From Belliella kenyensis (GTDB lineage Bacteria > Bacteroidota > Bacteroidia > Cytophagales > Cyclobacteriaceae): DNA of 64,000 nt. How positions within the stretch are numbered: the stretch's first letter is position 1; each line of letters begins with the position of its first letter. The position numbers and the translations under genes were made by a program. Below, in pieces: positions 16,644-25,839 of this stretch. The stretch is taken from contig NZ_JAKZGR010000006.1 in NCBI RefSeq assembly GCF_022549675.1, positions 218,576 through 282,575 of the forward strand, given 5' to 3'. Under the pieces are notes generated by a model. That model ran no database searches and was not told the origin of the DNA. It was given only the letters and a program-made list of their open reading frames with translations.

Positions 16644-19439
16644 ATGATTTTAAGATTTACAAATACTTTGGTCTTCTTGGCATTGTTTGCATTCCAAAGT
16701 CAAATAATGGCTCAAATCACCACACAGCCCAATTTCCCAAAAGCCGATCAGAACATAAAAATCATCTATGATGCATCTAAGGGTACCACAGGATTGATAG
16801 GTGCTGAGGCGGTTTATGTTCACATAGGAGCTGTGATAGAAAGTCAAAACTCAACAACATGGGCCATAGTGCCTTTTCAATGGGGAACTTCTAACCCTCA
16901 AGCAAGAATGACGAGGGTGGAAGGGGAGCAGAATATTTGGGAATGGGAAGTAAATCCCAGTACATTATTTGAGACTAGTCCTAATCAAACGATTTACAGG
17001 CTAGGGATGGTTTTTAGAAATGCAAATGGTAGCAGAGAAGGAAAAAGTGAAACAAATGGCGATTTTTTTATTGATTTAAGCCAAGGGTTTGATGTTTTTA
17101 TCACTAAGCCTAATGTTTCTTCATTGCTATTAGAATTAGGCGAAAATCAGGAGATTAGTATTGGATCTTCTGAAATAGCGGACTTAAGTATATTAATAGA
17201 CGGACAGATAGTTTTATCAGAGTTACAGACGGATCAATTGACTTATACTTTTAATGCAAATAATATTGGCTCATTTGTGATCACAGCAAAAGCTGAGCTT
17301 GAAAATCAAGAAGTGAGTAAGGAACTGCTGATCAATGTGGTAGATCAAAGTCCACAAGCACAATTACCAAGTGGAGTATTAAAGGGTATAAATTACATAT
17401 CCGAATCAGAGGTTGTTTTAGTCCTAGAAGCTCCGTTGAAAAAAAATGCTTTTGTGATCGGGGATTTTAATGATTGGCAGATTCACCCTGATTATCAAAT
17501 GTTCCAAACTCCTGATAAAGAAAAATTTTGGTTGAGAATTTCAGGTTTAGAAAGCAAAAAAGAGTATATCTTCCAATACCTTGTAGATGGAAATCTTAGG
17601 ATTGGTGATCCCTATGCTGACAAGGTTTCGGATCCATTTCATGATCAAGAGATCATAGATCAAAATAGATATCCGGATTTGAGACCATTTCCTAATGGAA
17701 AGACAAATTTTCAAGCTTCTTACTTACAAACAAATCAAGATCCTTACCTTTGGAAATATACTGAATACAAGAAGCCTAAGCCAGAGGAGTTGGTGGTTTA
17801 TGAACTTTTAGTTCGAGATTTTGATGATAGAAGAACCTATCAAGCAGTAATAGACCGCCTAGATTACCTTAAAGATCTTGGTATCAATGCTTTAGAGTTA
17901 ATGCCTGTTAAGGAATTTGAAGGAAATCTTTCATGGGGATATAATCCCACTTTTTTCTTTGCTCCTGATAAGTATTATGGCACCAAAAATGACCTAAAAC
18001 AACTAATAGATGAGGCTCACAAGCGAGATATTGTTGTTATACTAGACATGGTATTGAATCATGCCTTTGGTCAAAATCCCATGGTAAGATTGTATAATGA
18101 TGGAGATTATGGTGCTCCAACTTTGGATAATCCATGGTTCAACAGAGAAGCTAAACACCCATTTAATGTTGGATATGATTTCAACCATGAAAGTTCATAC
18201 ACAAAAGCATTTGTAGATTCAGTCAATCATTATTGGTTATCAGAGTATAAGTTTGATGGCTATAGATTTGACTTAAGCAAAGGATTTACACAAGTTAATT
18301 CTGGGAATGATGTAGGGTTTTGGAGTCAGAGAGATGAATCAAGGATCGCTATATGGAAACATATTTATGATCAAATCAAAGCTGATTTTCCTGATGCTTA
18401 TGTGATTTTAGAGCATTTTGCTGACAATAGTGAAGAACAAGAACTCGCTAATTATGGTCTAATGTTTTGGGGTAATTTAAATCACGACTTTAGAGAAATG
18501 GCTAAAGGAAATTCTAGGAATTTTGATTGGGGATATTTTCAAACAAGAGGATGGAATCAAAATAACTTAGTGAGCTACATGGAAAGCCATGATGAGGAGA
18601 GAACTATGTGGGAGTCACTTACACATGGAAGAAGGTCACCTATAGACTTTAGACAGCTTAATCATGCAGTGAATAGAAATCAATTGATGGCCACTTTTTT
18701 CTTTGCTATTCCTGGCCCTAAAATGATCTGGCAATTTGAAGAGTTTGGGTATGATTTAGAGCTAAACAATGATCGACTTGGAATAAAGCCCACTAGGTGG
18801 GAATACCTAAATAATTCACATAGAGCTCGACTTTATAACCTTTATAGAGCCATGATTGAATTGAAACAATCACATGATTTGTTTAATGAACCTATTGAAG
18901 TGAATTTGAGCTTGAATGAATCTGTGAAGTCAATAACTTCTATTGGTAGCGAAATGCAATTAGTTTTGTATGGCAATTTCGGTACCAATGCTGCTAATAA
19001 CATGACCATGAACTTCCCTAGTAATGGGACTTGGTATAACTATTTTACAGGCGAAGAAATTTCGGTGAATTCTGGAGTTTTTAATACTAGTTTGAGACCA
19101 AATCAATTTCAATTGTACACGAATAAAAAGTTAGAAATGCCAGAGGGTGAAATCCTAGAAGATATTATTACCTCTATTAATCCTGAAGAATTACAAAATA
19201 CTAAATTCAATCTTTATCCCAACCCTAGCAATGATAGGCTTTTTATCCAAACCGGTACAGAAGGTGGTGATTTCAATTATAGAGTAGTGGATATGACTGG
19301 TAGAGAGCTTGTTTCAGGGACGAATGATTCATTATCGAATATTTTAGAGCTTGAAATAAGAGATTTTAAGGCAGGTATTTATATCTTTGAACTTTACAAT
19401 GGCCGTCAGGTTTCTAGAAGACGGTTTATTAAAAATTAA
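16644..19439 (+). CDS. Secreted GH13 alpha-amylase with T9SS sorting domain
   Basis: This 931-residue enzyme has a signal peptide (residues 1-23) and an N-terminal beta domain (25-150), possibly a carbohydrate-binding module. An E-set/CBM48-like domain (about 245-340, VIGDFNDWQ) comes next, and then the GH13 barrel. Catalytic regions are intact: DMVLNH (468-473), GYRFDLSKG with nucleophile D543, ILEHF with acid E590, and SHDEE with D650. The C-terminal 80 residues (FNLYPNPSNDRLFIQ to RRFIKN) are a type A T9SS sorting domain, so the enzyme is exported and probably anchored at the surface. It would cut starch outside the cell for the neighbouring SusE-like binder. The fba gene starts 21 bp later. 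Confidence 0.93.
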   Translation: MILRFTNTLVFLALFAFQSQIMAQITTQPNFPKADQNIKIIYDASKGTTGLIGAEAVYVHIGAVIESQNSTTWAIVPFQWGTSNPQARMTRVEGEQNIWEWEVNPSTLFETSPNQTIYRLGMVFRNANGSREGKSETNGDFFIDLSQGFDVFITKPNVSSLLLELGENQEISIGSSEIADLSILIDGQIVLSELQTDQLTYTFNANNIGSFVITAKAELENQEVSKELLINVVDQSPQAQLPSGVLKGINYISESEVVLVLEAPLKKNAFVIGDFNDWQIHPDYQMFQTPDKEKFWLRISGLESKKEYIFQYLVDGNLRIGDPYADKVSDPFHDQEIIDQNRYPDLRPFPNGKTNFQASYLQTNQDPYLWKYTEYKKPKPEELVVYELLVRDFDDRRTYQAVIDRLDYLKDLGINALELMPVKEFEGNLSWGYNPTFFFAPDKYYGTKNDLKQLIDEAHKRDIVVILDMVLNHAFGQNPMVRLYNDGDYGAPTLDNPWFNREAKHPFNVGYDFNHESSYTKAFVDSVNHYWLSEYKFDGYRFDLSKGFTQVNSGNDVGFWSQRDESRIAIWKHIYDQIKADFPDAYVILEHFADNSEEQELANYGLMFWGNLNHDFREMAKGNSRNFDWGYFQTRGWNQNNLVSYMESHDEERTMWESLTHGRRSPIDFRQLNHAVNRNQLMATFFFAIPGPKMIWQFEEFGYDLELNNDRLGIKPTRWEYLNNSHRARLYNLYRAMIELKQSHDLFNEPIEVNLSLNESVKSITSIGSEMQLVLYGNFGTNAANNMTMNFPSNGTWYNYFTGEEISVNSGVFNTSLRPNQFQLYTNKKLEMPEGEILEDIITSINPEELQNTKFNLYPNPSNDRLFIQTGTEGGDFNYRVVDMTGRELVSGTNDSLSNILELEIRDFKAGIYIFELYNGRQVSRRRFIKN

Positions 19440-19460
19440 ACAAACCATTAAATCAAAAAG

Positions 19461-20522
19461 ATGAAATTCAAACCAGGAGTTAAGTATGGTGAAGAGCTAA
19501 AAGACCTATTGTCTTATGCTAAAGAAAACGAATTTGCTTTACCAGCAGTAAATGTAATCAATACGAGTACTATAAACGGTGTTTTAGAAACTGCAAAAAA
19601 AGTAAACTCTCCAGTTATTATACAATTTTCAAATGGAGGGGCACAATTCTATGCAGGCAAAGGATTAGCAAATGACAAGCAGCAAGCAAGCATTGCAGGT
19701 GCTATCTCTGGAGCATTACATGTACACAAAATGGCCGAAGCTTATGGTGTCCCTGTTATTCTTCACACTGACCACGCTGCCAAGAAGCTTTTACCATGGA
19801 TCGACGGCATGTTGGACGAAGGAAAAGCTTACTATGAAGCTTACAAAAGACCATTATATAGCTCACACATGCTAGATCTGTCTGAGGAGCCTCTAGAAGA
19901 AAATATAGAAACTTCCGTAAAATACTACGAAGAATTTCATAAACTTCAAATGGCAATAGAAATTGAGTTAGGTGTAACAGGAGGTGAAGAAGATGGTGTA
20001 GACAACTCAGATGTAGATAGCTCAAAACTATACACGCAACCCGAGGAAGTGGCTTATGCTTATGAAAATTTGAAGCAAGTGGGGGATTTGTTTACCATTG
20101 CAGCAGCTTTTGGAAATGTTCATGGTGTGTACAAGCCTGGAAACGTATCATTGAGACCTGAGATATTGAAAAATTCTCAAGATTTCATAAATCAGAAATA
20201 CGGTACCTCTGGAAAGCCACTTTTCTTTGTGTTTCATGGAGGATCTGGATCATCTGTAGAGGAGATCAGAGAAGCTAATAGCTATGGTTCTATCAAAATG
20301 AATATCGATACAGATATGCAGTGGGCATTCTGGGAAGGTATTTTGAAATTCTATAAATCAAACGAGGGATTTCTTCAAAGTCAATTAGGTAATCCGAACG
20401 GAGAGGACAGTCCAAATAAGAAGTTCTATGACCCGCGTGTATGGTTGAGAAAAGGAGAGGAGAACTTTACAAAAAGATTAGAAGTAGCCTTCGACATGCT
20501 AAATGCATTAAATAGAAATTAA
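19461..20522 (+). CDS. fbaA: Class II fructose-1,6-bisphosphate aldolase
   Basis: This 353-residue enzyme is a metal-dependent (class II) aldolase of the longer FbaA type. It splits fructose-1,6-bisphosphate into the two triose phosphates. The zinc-binding motif LHTDHAAKK (near residue 105), the ELGVTGGEEDGV segment, and the glycine-rich FHGGSGSS and the NIDTD phosphate-binding segments are all present. It lies between two alpha-amylase genes, only 21 bp after the first, so a glycolytic enzyme seems to be expressed with starch-degrading enzymes. The length is normal, and a terminator follows. Confidence 0.96.
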   Translation: MKFKPGVKYGEELKDLLSYAKENEFALPAVNVINTSTINGVLETAKKVNSPVIIQFSNGGAQFYAGKGLANDKQQASIAGAISGALHVHKMAEAYGVPVILHTDHAAKKLLPWIDGMLDEGKAYYEAYKRPLYSSHMLDLSEEPLEENIETSVKYYEEFHKLQMAIEIELGVTGGEEDGVDNSDVDSSKLYTQPEEVAYAYENLKQVGDLFTIAAAFGNVHGVYKPGNVSLRPEILKNSQDFINQKYGTSGKPLFFVFHGGSGSSVEEIREANSYGSIKMNIDTDMQWAFWEGILKFYKSNEGFLQSQLGNPNGEDSPNKKFYDPRVWLRKGEENFTKRLEVAFDMLNALNRN

Positions 20523-20542
20523 TTTTTCTTTACTTTAATAGA

Positions 20543-20575
20543 AGAAAAGTCACTTTGAGGTGACTTTTCTTTTTT
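20543..20575 (+). terminator. Terminator after fbaA
   Basis: AGAAAAGTCAC (20543-20553) and GTGACTTTTCT (20560-20570) form a perfect 11-bp stem with a 6-base loop and a T-tail. Confidence 0.85.
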
Positions 20576-20624
20576 AAAGTGTTTTTTTGATAGTTAAAAA
20601 ATTGGATTTATTAATGCTTTAAAA

Positions 20625-22178
20625 ATGAATAATATTATCAGAATTTCAATTTTCATATTGTTGATGACTACATTTTCGTGTACACCCGAAAAGAGTAACT
20701 CTTTGGAAAATCATTGGCCTCATTCTGGCATTACTTATGAGATTTTTATTCAATCATTTTATGATTCTGACGGTGATGGAATCGGGGATATCAATGGGGT
20801 TACCAAGAAACTTGATCATATCAAAGAATTGGGTGCCAACGCAATATGGTTTATGCCTATCATGCCATCACCAAGTTACCATAAATATGATGTAACAGAT
20901 TACAAAGAGATCCATACAGATTATGGGACATTGGATGATTTCAAAAAGATGATTAAAGAAGCTCATAAAAAAGATTTGAAGATTGTGATTGATATGATTA
21001 TCAATCATACCAGCACTGAGCATCCATGGTTTCAAGAATCCCAAAAGGGTAGGGATAACCCCTACAGGGACTATTATGTCTGGGCGCAAAAAGATACCAT
21101 AGCTGAATTTTTGAATAAGAAAACAATCACTTTGGATAGTGATAATATCAGACAATGGCATGACCCTGGCCATGGGGAGGATTTTTATTATGGATTTTTC
21201 TATGGAGGAATGCCTGATTTGAATTTTGATAACCCAAAAGTGAGGAAGGAAATCTATGATATCGGTAAGTTTTGGCTTGAAGAAGTAGGTGTTGACGGTT
21301 TTAGATTGGATGCTGCTAAGCATATTTTTCCAGATGATAGACCAGAAGATAATCATGATTTTTGGAAAGAATTTCGTGCTGAAATGACCAAAATAAAACC
21401 TGATGTCTACTTGGTGGGCGAGGTTTACGACATGAAAGAAGTTGTAGCCCCTTATTTGCCAGGCCTACCAGCTCTTTTTAATTTTGATTTTCATTATACC
21501 TTACTGGAAGCTTATGAGAAAGTGAATGGAAAACTACTTGTAGAAAAACAAAAGGAAGTTTTAGATTTTTATGCAAACATCACCGATGATTTTATAGACG
21601 CTACATTCTCCTCTAACCACGATCAACCGAGATTGTTGAATTCTTTGGATCAAAATCCTAAGAAGTATAAGCAAGCCATCAATATACTGATGACCATGCC
21701 TGGAGCTCCTTATTTGTACTATGGTGAAGAGATAGGTATGCTTGGTAAAAAGCCAGATGAACATATTCGAGAACCTTTTCTTTGGGATATCAAAGCAAAT
21801 GACAAAGGTAGAGCGACATGGATAGAGCCTGAATATTCTACTGATGAAATGGTCACTCCATTAGCCATTCAAAAATCAATGAGTACTAGTTATTTCAATC
21901 ATTATAAAGAAATTATCAAATTAAGAAATACGCAACAAGTTTTAGCTTTAGGAAATTTGGAGCTTTATGAAGGAGATGCACCTGACGAGTTGATGATATA
22001 TTACCGTGATTATGAAGGTGAGAGATTTTTGGTTTTGCATAACATAAGTGACCAAGAATTAAAAATGCAAAGTCCCGAAGGATTTGATAAGTTGATTTAT
22101 AATTATGGATCTAGTAATGTCGAAAATGGACAAATTAGGATGCCTGGTTATTCTACCCTGATTATTTCCAAAAATTAA
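20625..22178 (+). CDS. Lipoprotein GH13 alpha-amylase/alpha-glucosidase-type
   Basis: This 517-residue protein has a lipoprotein signal (MTTFSC, Cys at about residue 19) and a GH13 catalytic domain. Its catalytic regions are DMIINH (123-128), GFRLDAAKH with nucleophile D229, VGEVYD with acid E266, and SSNHDQPR with D333. A calcium-binding-like DSDGDGIGDINGV segment is seen at about residues 47-59. The opening resembles oligo-1,6-glucosidase and alpha-amylase subfamilies. It is probably membrane-tethered, in the periplasm or at the surface, and would process starch or maltooligosaccharides. It belongs to the same sugar locus as the secreted amylase. The exact bond specificity cannot be told from sequence. 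Confidence 0.9.
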   Translation: MNNIIRISIFILLMTTFSCTPEKSNSLENHWPHSGITYEIFIQSFYDSDGDGIGDINGVTKKLDHIKELGANAIWFMPIMPSPSYHKYDVTDYKEIHTDYGTLDDFKKMIKEAHKKDLKIVIDMIINHTSTEHPWFQESQKGRDNPYRDYYVWAQKDTIAEFLNKKTITLDSDNIRQWHDPGHGEDFYYGFFYGGMPDLNFDNPKVRKEIYDIGKFWLEEVGVDGFRLDAAKHIFPDDRPEDNHDFWKEFRAEMTKIKPDVYLVGEVYDMKEVVAPYLPGLPALFNFDFHYTLLEAYEKVNGKLLVEKQKEVLDFYANITDDFIDATFSSNHDQPRLLNSLDQNPKKYKQAINILMTMPGAPYLYYGEEIGMLGKKPDEHIREPFLWDIKANDKGRATWIEPEYSTDEMVTPLAIQKSMSTSYFNHYKEIIKLRNTQQVLALGNLELYEGDAPDELMIYYRDYEGERFLVLHNISDQELKMQSPEGFDKLIYNYGSSNVENGQIRMPGYSTLIISKN

Positions 22179-22712
22179 TTTTGGATTTGTTCAAAACAGG
22201 TGTAGAAACAAAAAATTGCGTTGCCTTTTTAGTTTCTATGTACATCAGCATATTCCTAGTTATCAAATCAGATAATTTTCTCAATATTCAGAGAATTTGG
22301 ATATTTAATACACTATCGGCTATTATTGGTTTGTAGGTATTGATCTAATAGTATTCTTCAAATAGTGTGAATTATTAATTTAGGTCTAAAAGCTGATGTT
22401 CATTTTAATATAAAAATCTGGCGATTGTTCTATCCATTCAATAAAAAAGATACGCCATAAATCAATCGTATTAAAAAAAAGAAAACCACTTCTAACGAGT
22501 GGTTTTCTTTTTTAATGAGCAAGATAATTCGTTACATTTCTTAAGATATTTTGAAATGGTTTCAACATTTGCAAATTATGTTCAATCACAATTTTCATCC
22601 ATCCAGTTTCATATCAAGGTCAAAAAGCATCTAAGTATTTGCTTGATACCTTTTTAGAGAGATACATATTTATTGGATATACATTTTGATGATTATTATT
22701 CGACGTGATAGA
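22179..22712. other. Intergenic region between convergent genes
   Basis: This A+T-rich stretch of over 500 bp lies between the lipoprotein amylase and pfkA, which converge here. It contains one strong bidirectional hairpin (22475-22513). No credible gene or RNA is seen; the longest small reading frame starting with ATG is about 33 codons and has no support. Confidence 0.6.
22475..22513. terminator. Bidirectional terminator
   Basis: AAAAAAGAAAACCACT (22475-22490) pairs perfectly with AGTGGTTTTCTTTTTT (22498-22513) around a 7-base loop. A/T runs on both sides let it end both the amylase and pfkA transcripts. Confidence 0.8.
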
Positions 22713-23699
22713 TTAAGTTGAAAGGATTTTGGCAATTCGGAAATCATCTTCATCCACTTCTTTGTCATCTACAATTGCCTTCGTAATAGGGGTATAGACA
22801 ATCTTATTGTTTATCACACCAGCCATGACGTCATATTTGCCTTGCATCAAACCCTCAACAGCAGCTACTCCCAGTTTACTAGCTAGTACTCTGTCAAAGG
22901 AAGAAGGAGAACCTCCCCTTTGCAAATGACCTAAGATAGTGACCTTGATATCATAGGAAGGAAGTTGTTTTTTGATTTTTTCTGCGATTTCTGCTGCACC
23001 ACCACTTTTGCCTCCTTCGGCTACAATGACAATGTTGGATTGTTTCATTGCCTTTTTTCTAGCTTTCAATCTTTCAACTAATCTCTCGATGGGCATTTTT
23101 TTCTCAGGAATCAAAGTAGCTGCCGCAGCACTACCGATACCAGCATTGATGGCGATAAATCCAGCATCTCTGCCCATCACCTCCACAAAGAATAATCGGT
23201 CATGAGAAGTTGCAGTGTCTCTGATTTTATCGATTGCTTGGATGGCTGTATTGCATGCTGTATCAAATCCAATAGTGCTGTCTGTACCAGAAAGATCATT
23301 ATCTATGGTACCAGGTAGTCCGATTGCAGGAATGCCAAATTCTTGGAAAAATAAATGTGCACCTGTAAGTGAACCATCCCCCCCAATGACTACAAGGGCA
23401 TCTATTCCATGTTTTTTTAAATTATCATAAGCTTTCTGCCTTCCCTCAGCAGTTCTAAATTCAGCACTTCTAGCTGATTTTAAGAATGTTCCACCTCTTT
23501 CTAGAACATGTGCTATATTCTTCGTTTCTAGTTTTTTGATTTCATCATTGATCATGCCTTCGTACCCTCTATAGATACCGTACATTTCAAGATTGTAATA
23601 AAATCCAGCTCTCACGACAGCTCTAATAGCTGCATTCATTCCTGGTGCGTCTCCACCAGAAGTTAATACTCCAATTTTTTTTATCGCTTTTGGTTCCAT
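22713..23699 (-). CDS. pfkA: ATP-dependent 6-phosphofructokinase
   Basis: This 328-residue enzyme phosphorylates fructose-6-phosphate in glycolysis. It shows [16 protein letters not shown] at the N-terminus, GGDGSLTGA (the Gly-Ser form typical of ATP rather than pyrophosphate users), and the catalytic [14 protein letters not shown]. The length and order match bacterial PfkA. Its start overlaps the 3' end of mgsA by 19 bp, so the two are translated from one transcript. The promoter is in front of mgsA. It faces the starch locus, whose products it would help to consume. Confidence 0.97.
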   Translation of the reverse strand: MEPKAIKKIGVLTSGGDAPGMNAAIRAVVRAGFYYNLEMYGIYRGYEGMINDEIKKLETKNIAHVLERGGTFLKSARSAEFRTAEGRQKAYDNLKKHGIDALVVIGGDGSLTGAHLFFQEFGIPAIGLPGTIDNDLSGTDSTIGFDTACNTAIQAIDKIRDTATSHDRLFFVEVMGRDAGFIAINAGIGSAAAATLIPEKKMPIERLVERLKARKKAMKQSNIVIVAEGGKSGGAAEIAEKIKKQLPSYDIKVTILGHLQRGGSPSSFDRVLASKLGVAAVEGLMQGKYDVMAGVINNKIVYTPITKAIVDDKEVDEDDFRIAKILST

Positions 23700-24076
23700 G
23701 TCTCTTTTGAATTTGTCAAATATTTAAAAATCATTTCAGCAGCGGCTGGATTAGTGGCCAAAGGGATGTTGTGCACATCACAGATTCTCATGAGCATCTG
23801 TACGTCAGGTTCGTGAGGATGTTTGTCCAATGGGTCTCTAAAAAATATCACCAAATCTAACTCTTTCTGTGCTGCCATAGAAGCAATTTGTGCATCACCT
23901 CCTAGAGGACCAGAAAGCAGCTTGGTCACTTCAAAGCCAGCTCGCTCGATATGCGATCCTGTAGTGCCTGTGGCAAATAACTTGACTTCGGTTTGATGTA
24001 ATTCTTCTTTGAATCCAGATAGAAAATGAACCATGTCGGCTTTTTTTCCATCATGTGCAATTAATGCAATTTTCAT
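23681..24076 (-). CDS. mgsA: Methylglyoxal synthase
   Basis: This 131-residue enzyme converts dihydroxyacetone phosphate to methylglyoxal and phosphate, relieving phosphosugar build-up. It shows [34 protein letters not shown] with catalytic D61, and [15 protein letters not shown]. The length is typical. Its last 19 bp overlap the start of pfkA, so the methylglyoxal bypass and glycolysis are co-expressed. A good promoter match is found upstream (24099-24131). The short basic tail after the conserved core is unremarkable. Confidence 0.96.
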   Translation of the reverse strand: MKIALIAHDGKKADMVHFLSGFKEELHQTEVKLFATGTTGSHIERAGFEVTKLLSGPLGGDAQIASMAAQKELDLVIFFRDPLDKHPHEPDVQMLMRICDVHNIPLATNPAAAEMIFKYLTNSKETWNQKR

Positions 24077-24098
24077 AAGTGATTTAATAGGTTTGCTT

Positions 24099-24131
24099 CA
24101 AAGTTATGAAATTTTGTAAAAAGGAATTCAA
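24099..24131 (-). promoter_or_regulatory. Probable promoter of mgsA-pfkA
   Basis: On the minus strand TAACTTTG (24106-24099) matches TAnnTTTG, and TTG lies 22 bases upstream (24131-24129). The ATG follows 22 bp downstream. The spacer is slightly longer than usual. Confidence 0.5.
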
Positions 24132-24262
24132 ATTTAGCAAGAATACATTTTTACTTTTTGCCGCTATGTTAAAATTCTTTTTTTTGACTTTGTAATACAA
24201 GTATTGGGCTGTTTATGTTTTAAAATATTTCAAACATTCCGAATAAAAATGTTTAAAAAAAT

Positions 24263-24270
24263 TATCTTTG
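24263..24270 (+). promoter_or_regulatory. -7 box before mscL
   Basis: TATCTTTG matches TAnnTTTG exactly and lies 40 bp upstream of the mscL ATG. Confidence 0.5.
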
Positions 24271-24310
24271 AAAGATTATTTAAAACTTATTAACCAATTC
24301 AATTTATTCT

Positions 24311-24730
24311 ATGGGAATGTTAAAAGAATTCAAGGAATTTGCAATGAAGGGAAATGTCCTTGATCTAGCTATCGCAGTAATCATCGGTGGTGCTTTTGGA
24401 AGAATTGTTTCTTCTTTTGTGAATGACATTATTATGCCTCCTATCGGCATTCTTATTGGCGGTGTTGATTTTAAAGATTTGTCTGTAGTACTGAGAGATG
24501 CGTATGTTACAGAAGAAGGCCGTGAAATGTCAGAGGTTGTATTAAGTTATGGTAACTTCATCCAAAATGTGGTTGACTTCTTAATCATTGCATTTGTGAT
24601 TTTTTTGGTAATTAAGGGTATTAGTTTGACCAAAAAGAAAAAAGAACCTGTGCCAGTAATTCCAGTTACTCCTCCAAAATCGGAAATCTTACTTGAAGAA
24701 ATTCGCGATTTGTTGAAAAAACAAGGATAA
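24311..24730 (+). CDS. mscL: Large-conductance mechanosensitive channel MscL
   Basis: This 139-residue inner-membrane channel opens on osmotic downshock. The N-terminal helix [21 protein letters not shown], the first membrane helix with the pore-lining glycines ([20 protein letters not shown]), the IMPPIG motif, the second helix and a charged C-terminal bundle helix ending [10 protein letters not shown] are all present. The length is normal. It is a single-gene unit with its own -7 box. Confidence 0.96.
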   Translation: MGMLKEFKEFAMKGNVLDLAIAVIIGGAFGRIVSSFVNDIIMPPIGILIGGVDFKDLSVVLRDAYVTEEGREMSEVVLSYGNFIQNVVDFLIIAFVIFLVIKGISLTKKKKEPVPVIPVTPPKSEILLEEIRDLLKKQG

Positions 24731-24821
24731 AGTGGATTGAATGAAAGTAATCTGATTGGTTTTGTTTCAAACTAACAGCCCATATCTTTTTTCTTTTCAG
24801 AATATCTATTCTGTATCTATT

Positions 24822-24848
24822 CATTAATTAATTAATTAATTAATTAAT
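24822..24848. repeat. AATT tetranucleotide microsatellite
   Basis: The tetranucleotide AATT is repeated about six and a half times without interruption. The tract is also fully palindromic. It lies between convergent genes, downstream of mscL. Confidence 0.9.
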
Positions 24849-24979
24849 GGTAAAGCCTTTCTTTGGATACTTGGTAATTGAATGTAAGTAGTTACCGTTT
24901 TCAAAGGAAGGCTTAATTGTAGTAAATACATCTACTTTTTTTACAAAATGTAAACTGAAAGTACTTTTGTAATTTTATT

Positions 24980-25426
24980 TTAATTGTCCCTTCTCCTTTG
25001 ATTCATTCTATAAATATGACGAGCGAAGTCTCGACTAATTCCACCCAAGGCCAAAGCCTGTTTATTTGTGATGACTTTCGTGATTTCTGACATGAATTTT
25101 TGATCTAATTTTAAAAGTTCTCCTTGCAATTCAAGTCTTTTATTGATTAGGTTTTTGGCTTCACTTTCCGAAATATTTCCTTCGGATTCTTTGCTGATGT
25201 CTGACAATTTTGTCATGATAATTTCTCTATCATCATTGAATTTATTGAATACAGGCCAGAATTTCTCCGCCTGATCTGTTGTCAAGTTTAGCCTATTGGT
25301 AATGAAAGCAACACGTGCAGTCTCAAATTTTTCCTTATCAAATCCTTGGTTTTGATCTCTTTGAGCTATTGCTAGGCTTGAAATGAATAGCATTATGAGG
25401 ATCAATAGGTTTCTTGTTGTTTTCAT
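24980..25426 (-). CDS. Spy/CpxP-like periplasmic protein (sensor of ECF sigma factor type)
   Basis: This 148-residue protein has a signal peptide (residues 1-21, ending SLAIAQ). The mature part is helical and highly charged, with an LTTDQAEKFWPVFNKF segment like the LTxxQ motif of Spy/CpxP proteins. In Bacteroidota such genes sit third in ECF sigma/anti-sigma operons, and this is the case here: the anti-sigma-like gene ends 13 bp upstream of its start. It probably monitors envelope stress or chaperones proteins in the periplasm. The signal for the system is unknown. Confidence 0.8.
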   Translation of the reverse strand: MKTTRNLLILIMLFISSLAIAQRDQNQGFDKEKFETARVAFITNRLNLTTDQAEKFWPVFNKFNDDREIIMTKLSDISKESEGNISESEAKNLINKRLELQGELLKLDQKFMSEITKVITNKQALALGGISRDFARHIYRMNQRRRDN

Positions 25427-25438
25427 GTTAGTTTTGTT

Positions 25439-25807
25439 TTAATACCAAAATTCATCTTCCAAATCGGCATTGGAGTAGGAGCTCCACTCTTCAGCAATGA
25501 TTTGATCCAATATGTCATTTGGGTTATCAGTTAGGGATAGGGCGTCCTCCGCTGACCAATAGCCAGAATTGATGTATAGATTGATATCACTATTTACCTT
25601 ATCCTGAAAAGTCTCTGGATTGGCTACCCCGTTATTGAATACGTACAAACCCACACTTACTAGGATTGCCACTGAAGCAGCCATGCTTCTCATCCATATC
25701 ATCTTTGTATTTCTCTCCTTGTTTTTTGCTAGTATATCTTCAGAGAGTTTATCAAAGTAAGACTCAGGGACCTTATAGATGTTTTCTTTGGGAATGTTAT
25801 TTATCAT
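25439..25807 (-). CDS. Anti-sigma-factor-like single-pass membrane protein
   Basis: This 122-residue protein begins with the Bacteroidota motif IPKENIYKVPESYFDKL. One membrane segment follows (about residues 46-64, MAASVAILVSVGLYVF) and then an acidic periplasmic tail. Genes of this type follow ECF sigma factors and are thought to hold them at the membrane. The sigma gene ends 32 bp upstream and the Spy-like gene follows. The start is set at ATG 25807; an in-frame TTG at 25822 would add five residues. Confidence 0.7.
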   Translation of the reverse strand: MINNIPKENIYKVPESYFDKLSEDILAKNKERNTKMIWMRSMAASVAILVSVGLYVFNNGVANPETFQDKVNSDINLYINSGYWSAEDALSLTDNPNDILDQIIAEEWSSYSNADLEDEFWY

Positions 25808-25839
25808 ATTTGCTTTAGACAAAGTATTTGTTCAATGGT

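Noticed and set aside
24822..24848. CRISPR-like array
   Set aside because: The AATT tract has no spacers and no cas genes are nearby; it is a plain microsatellite.
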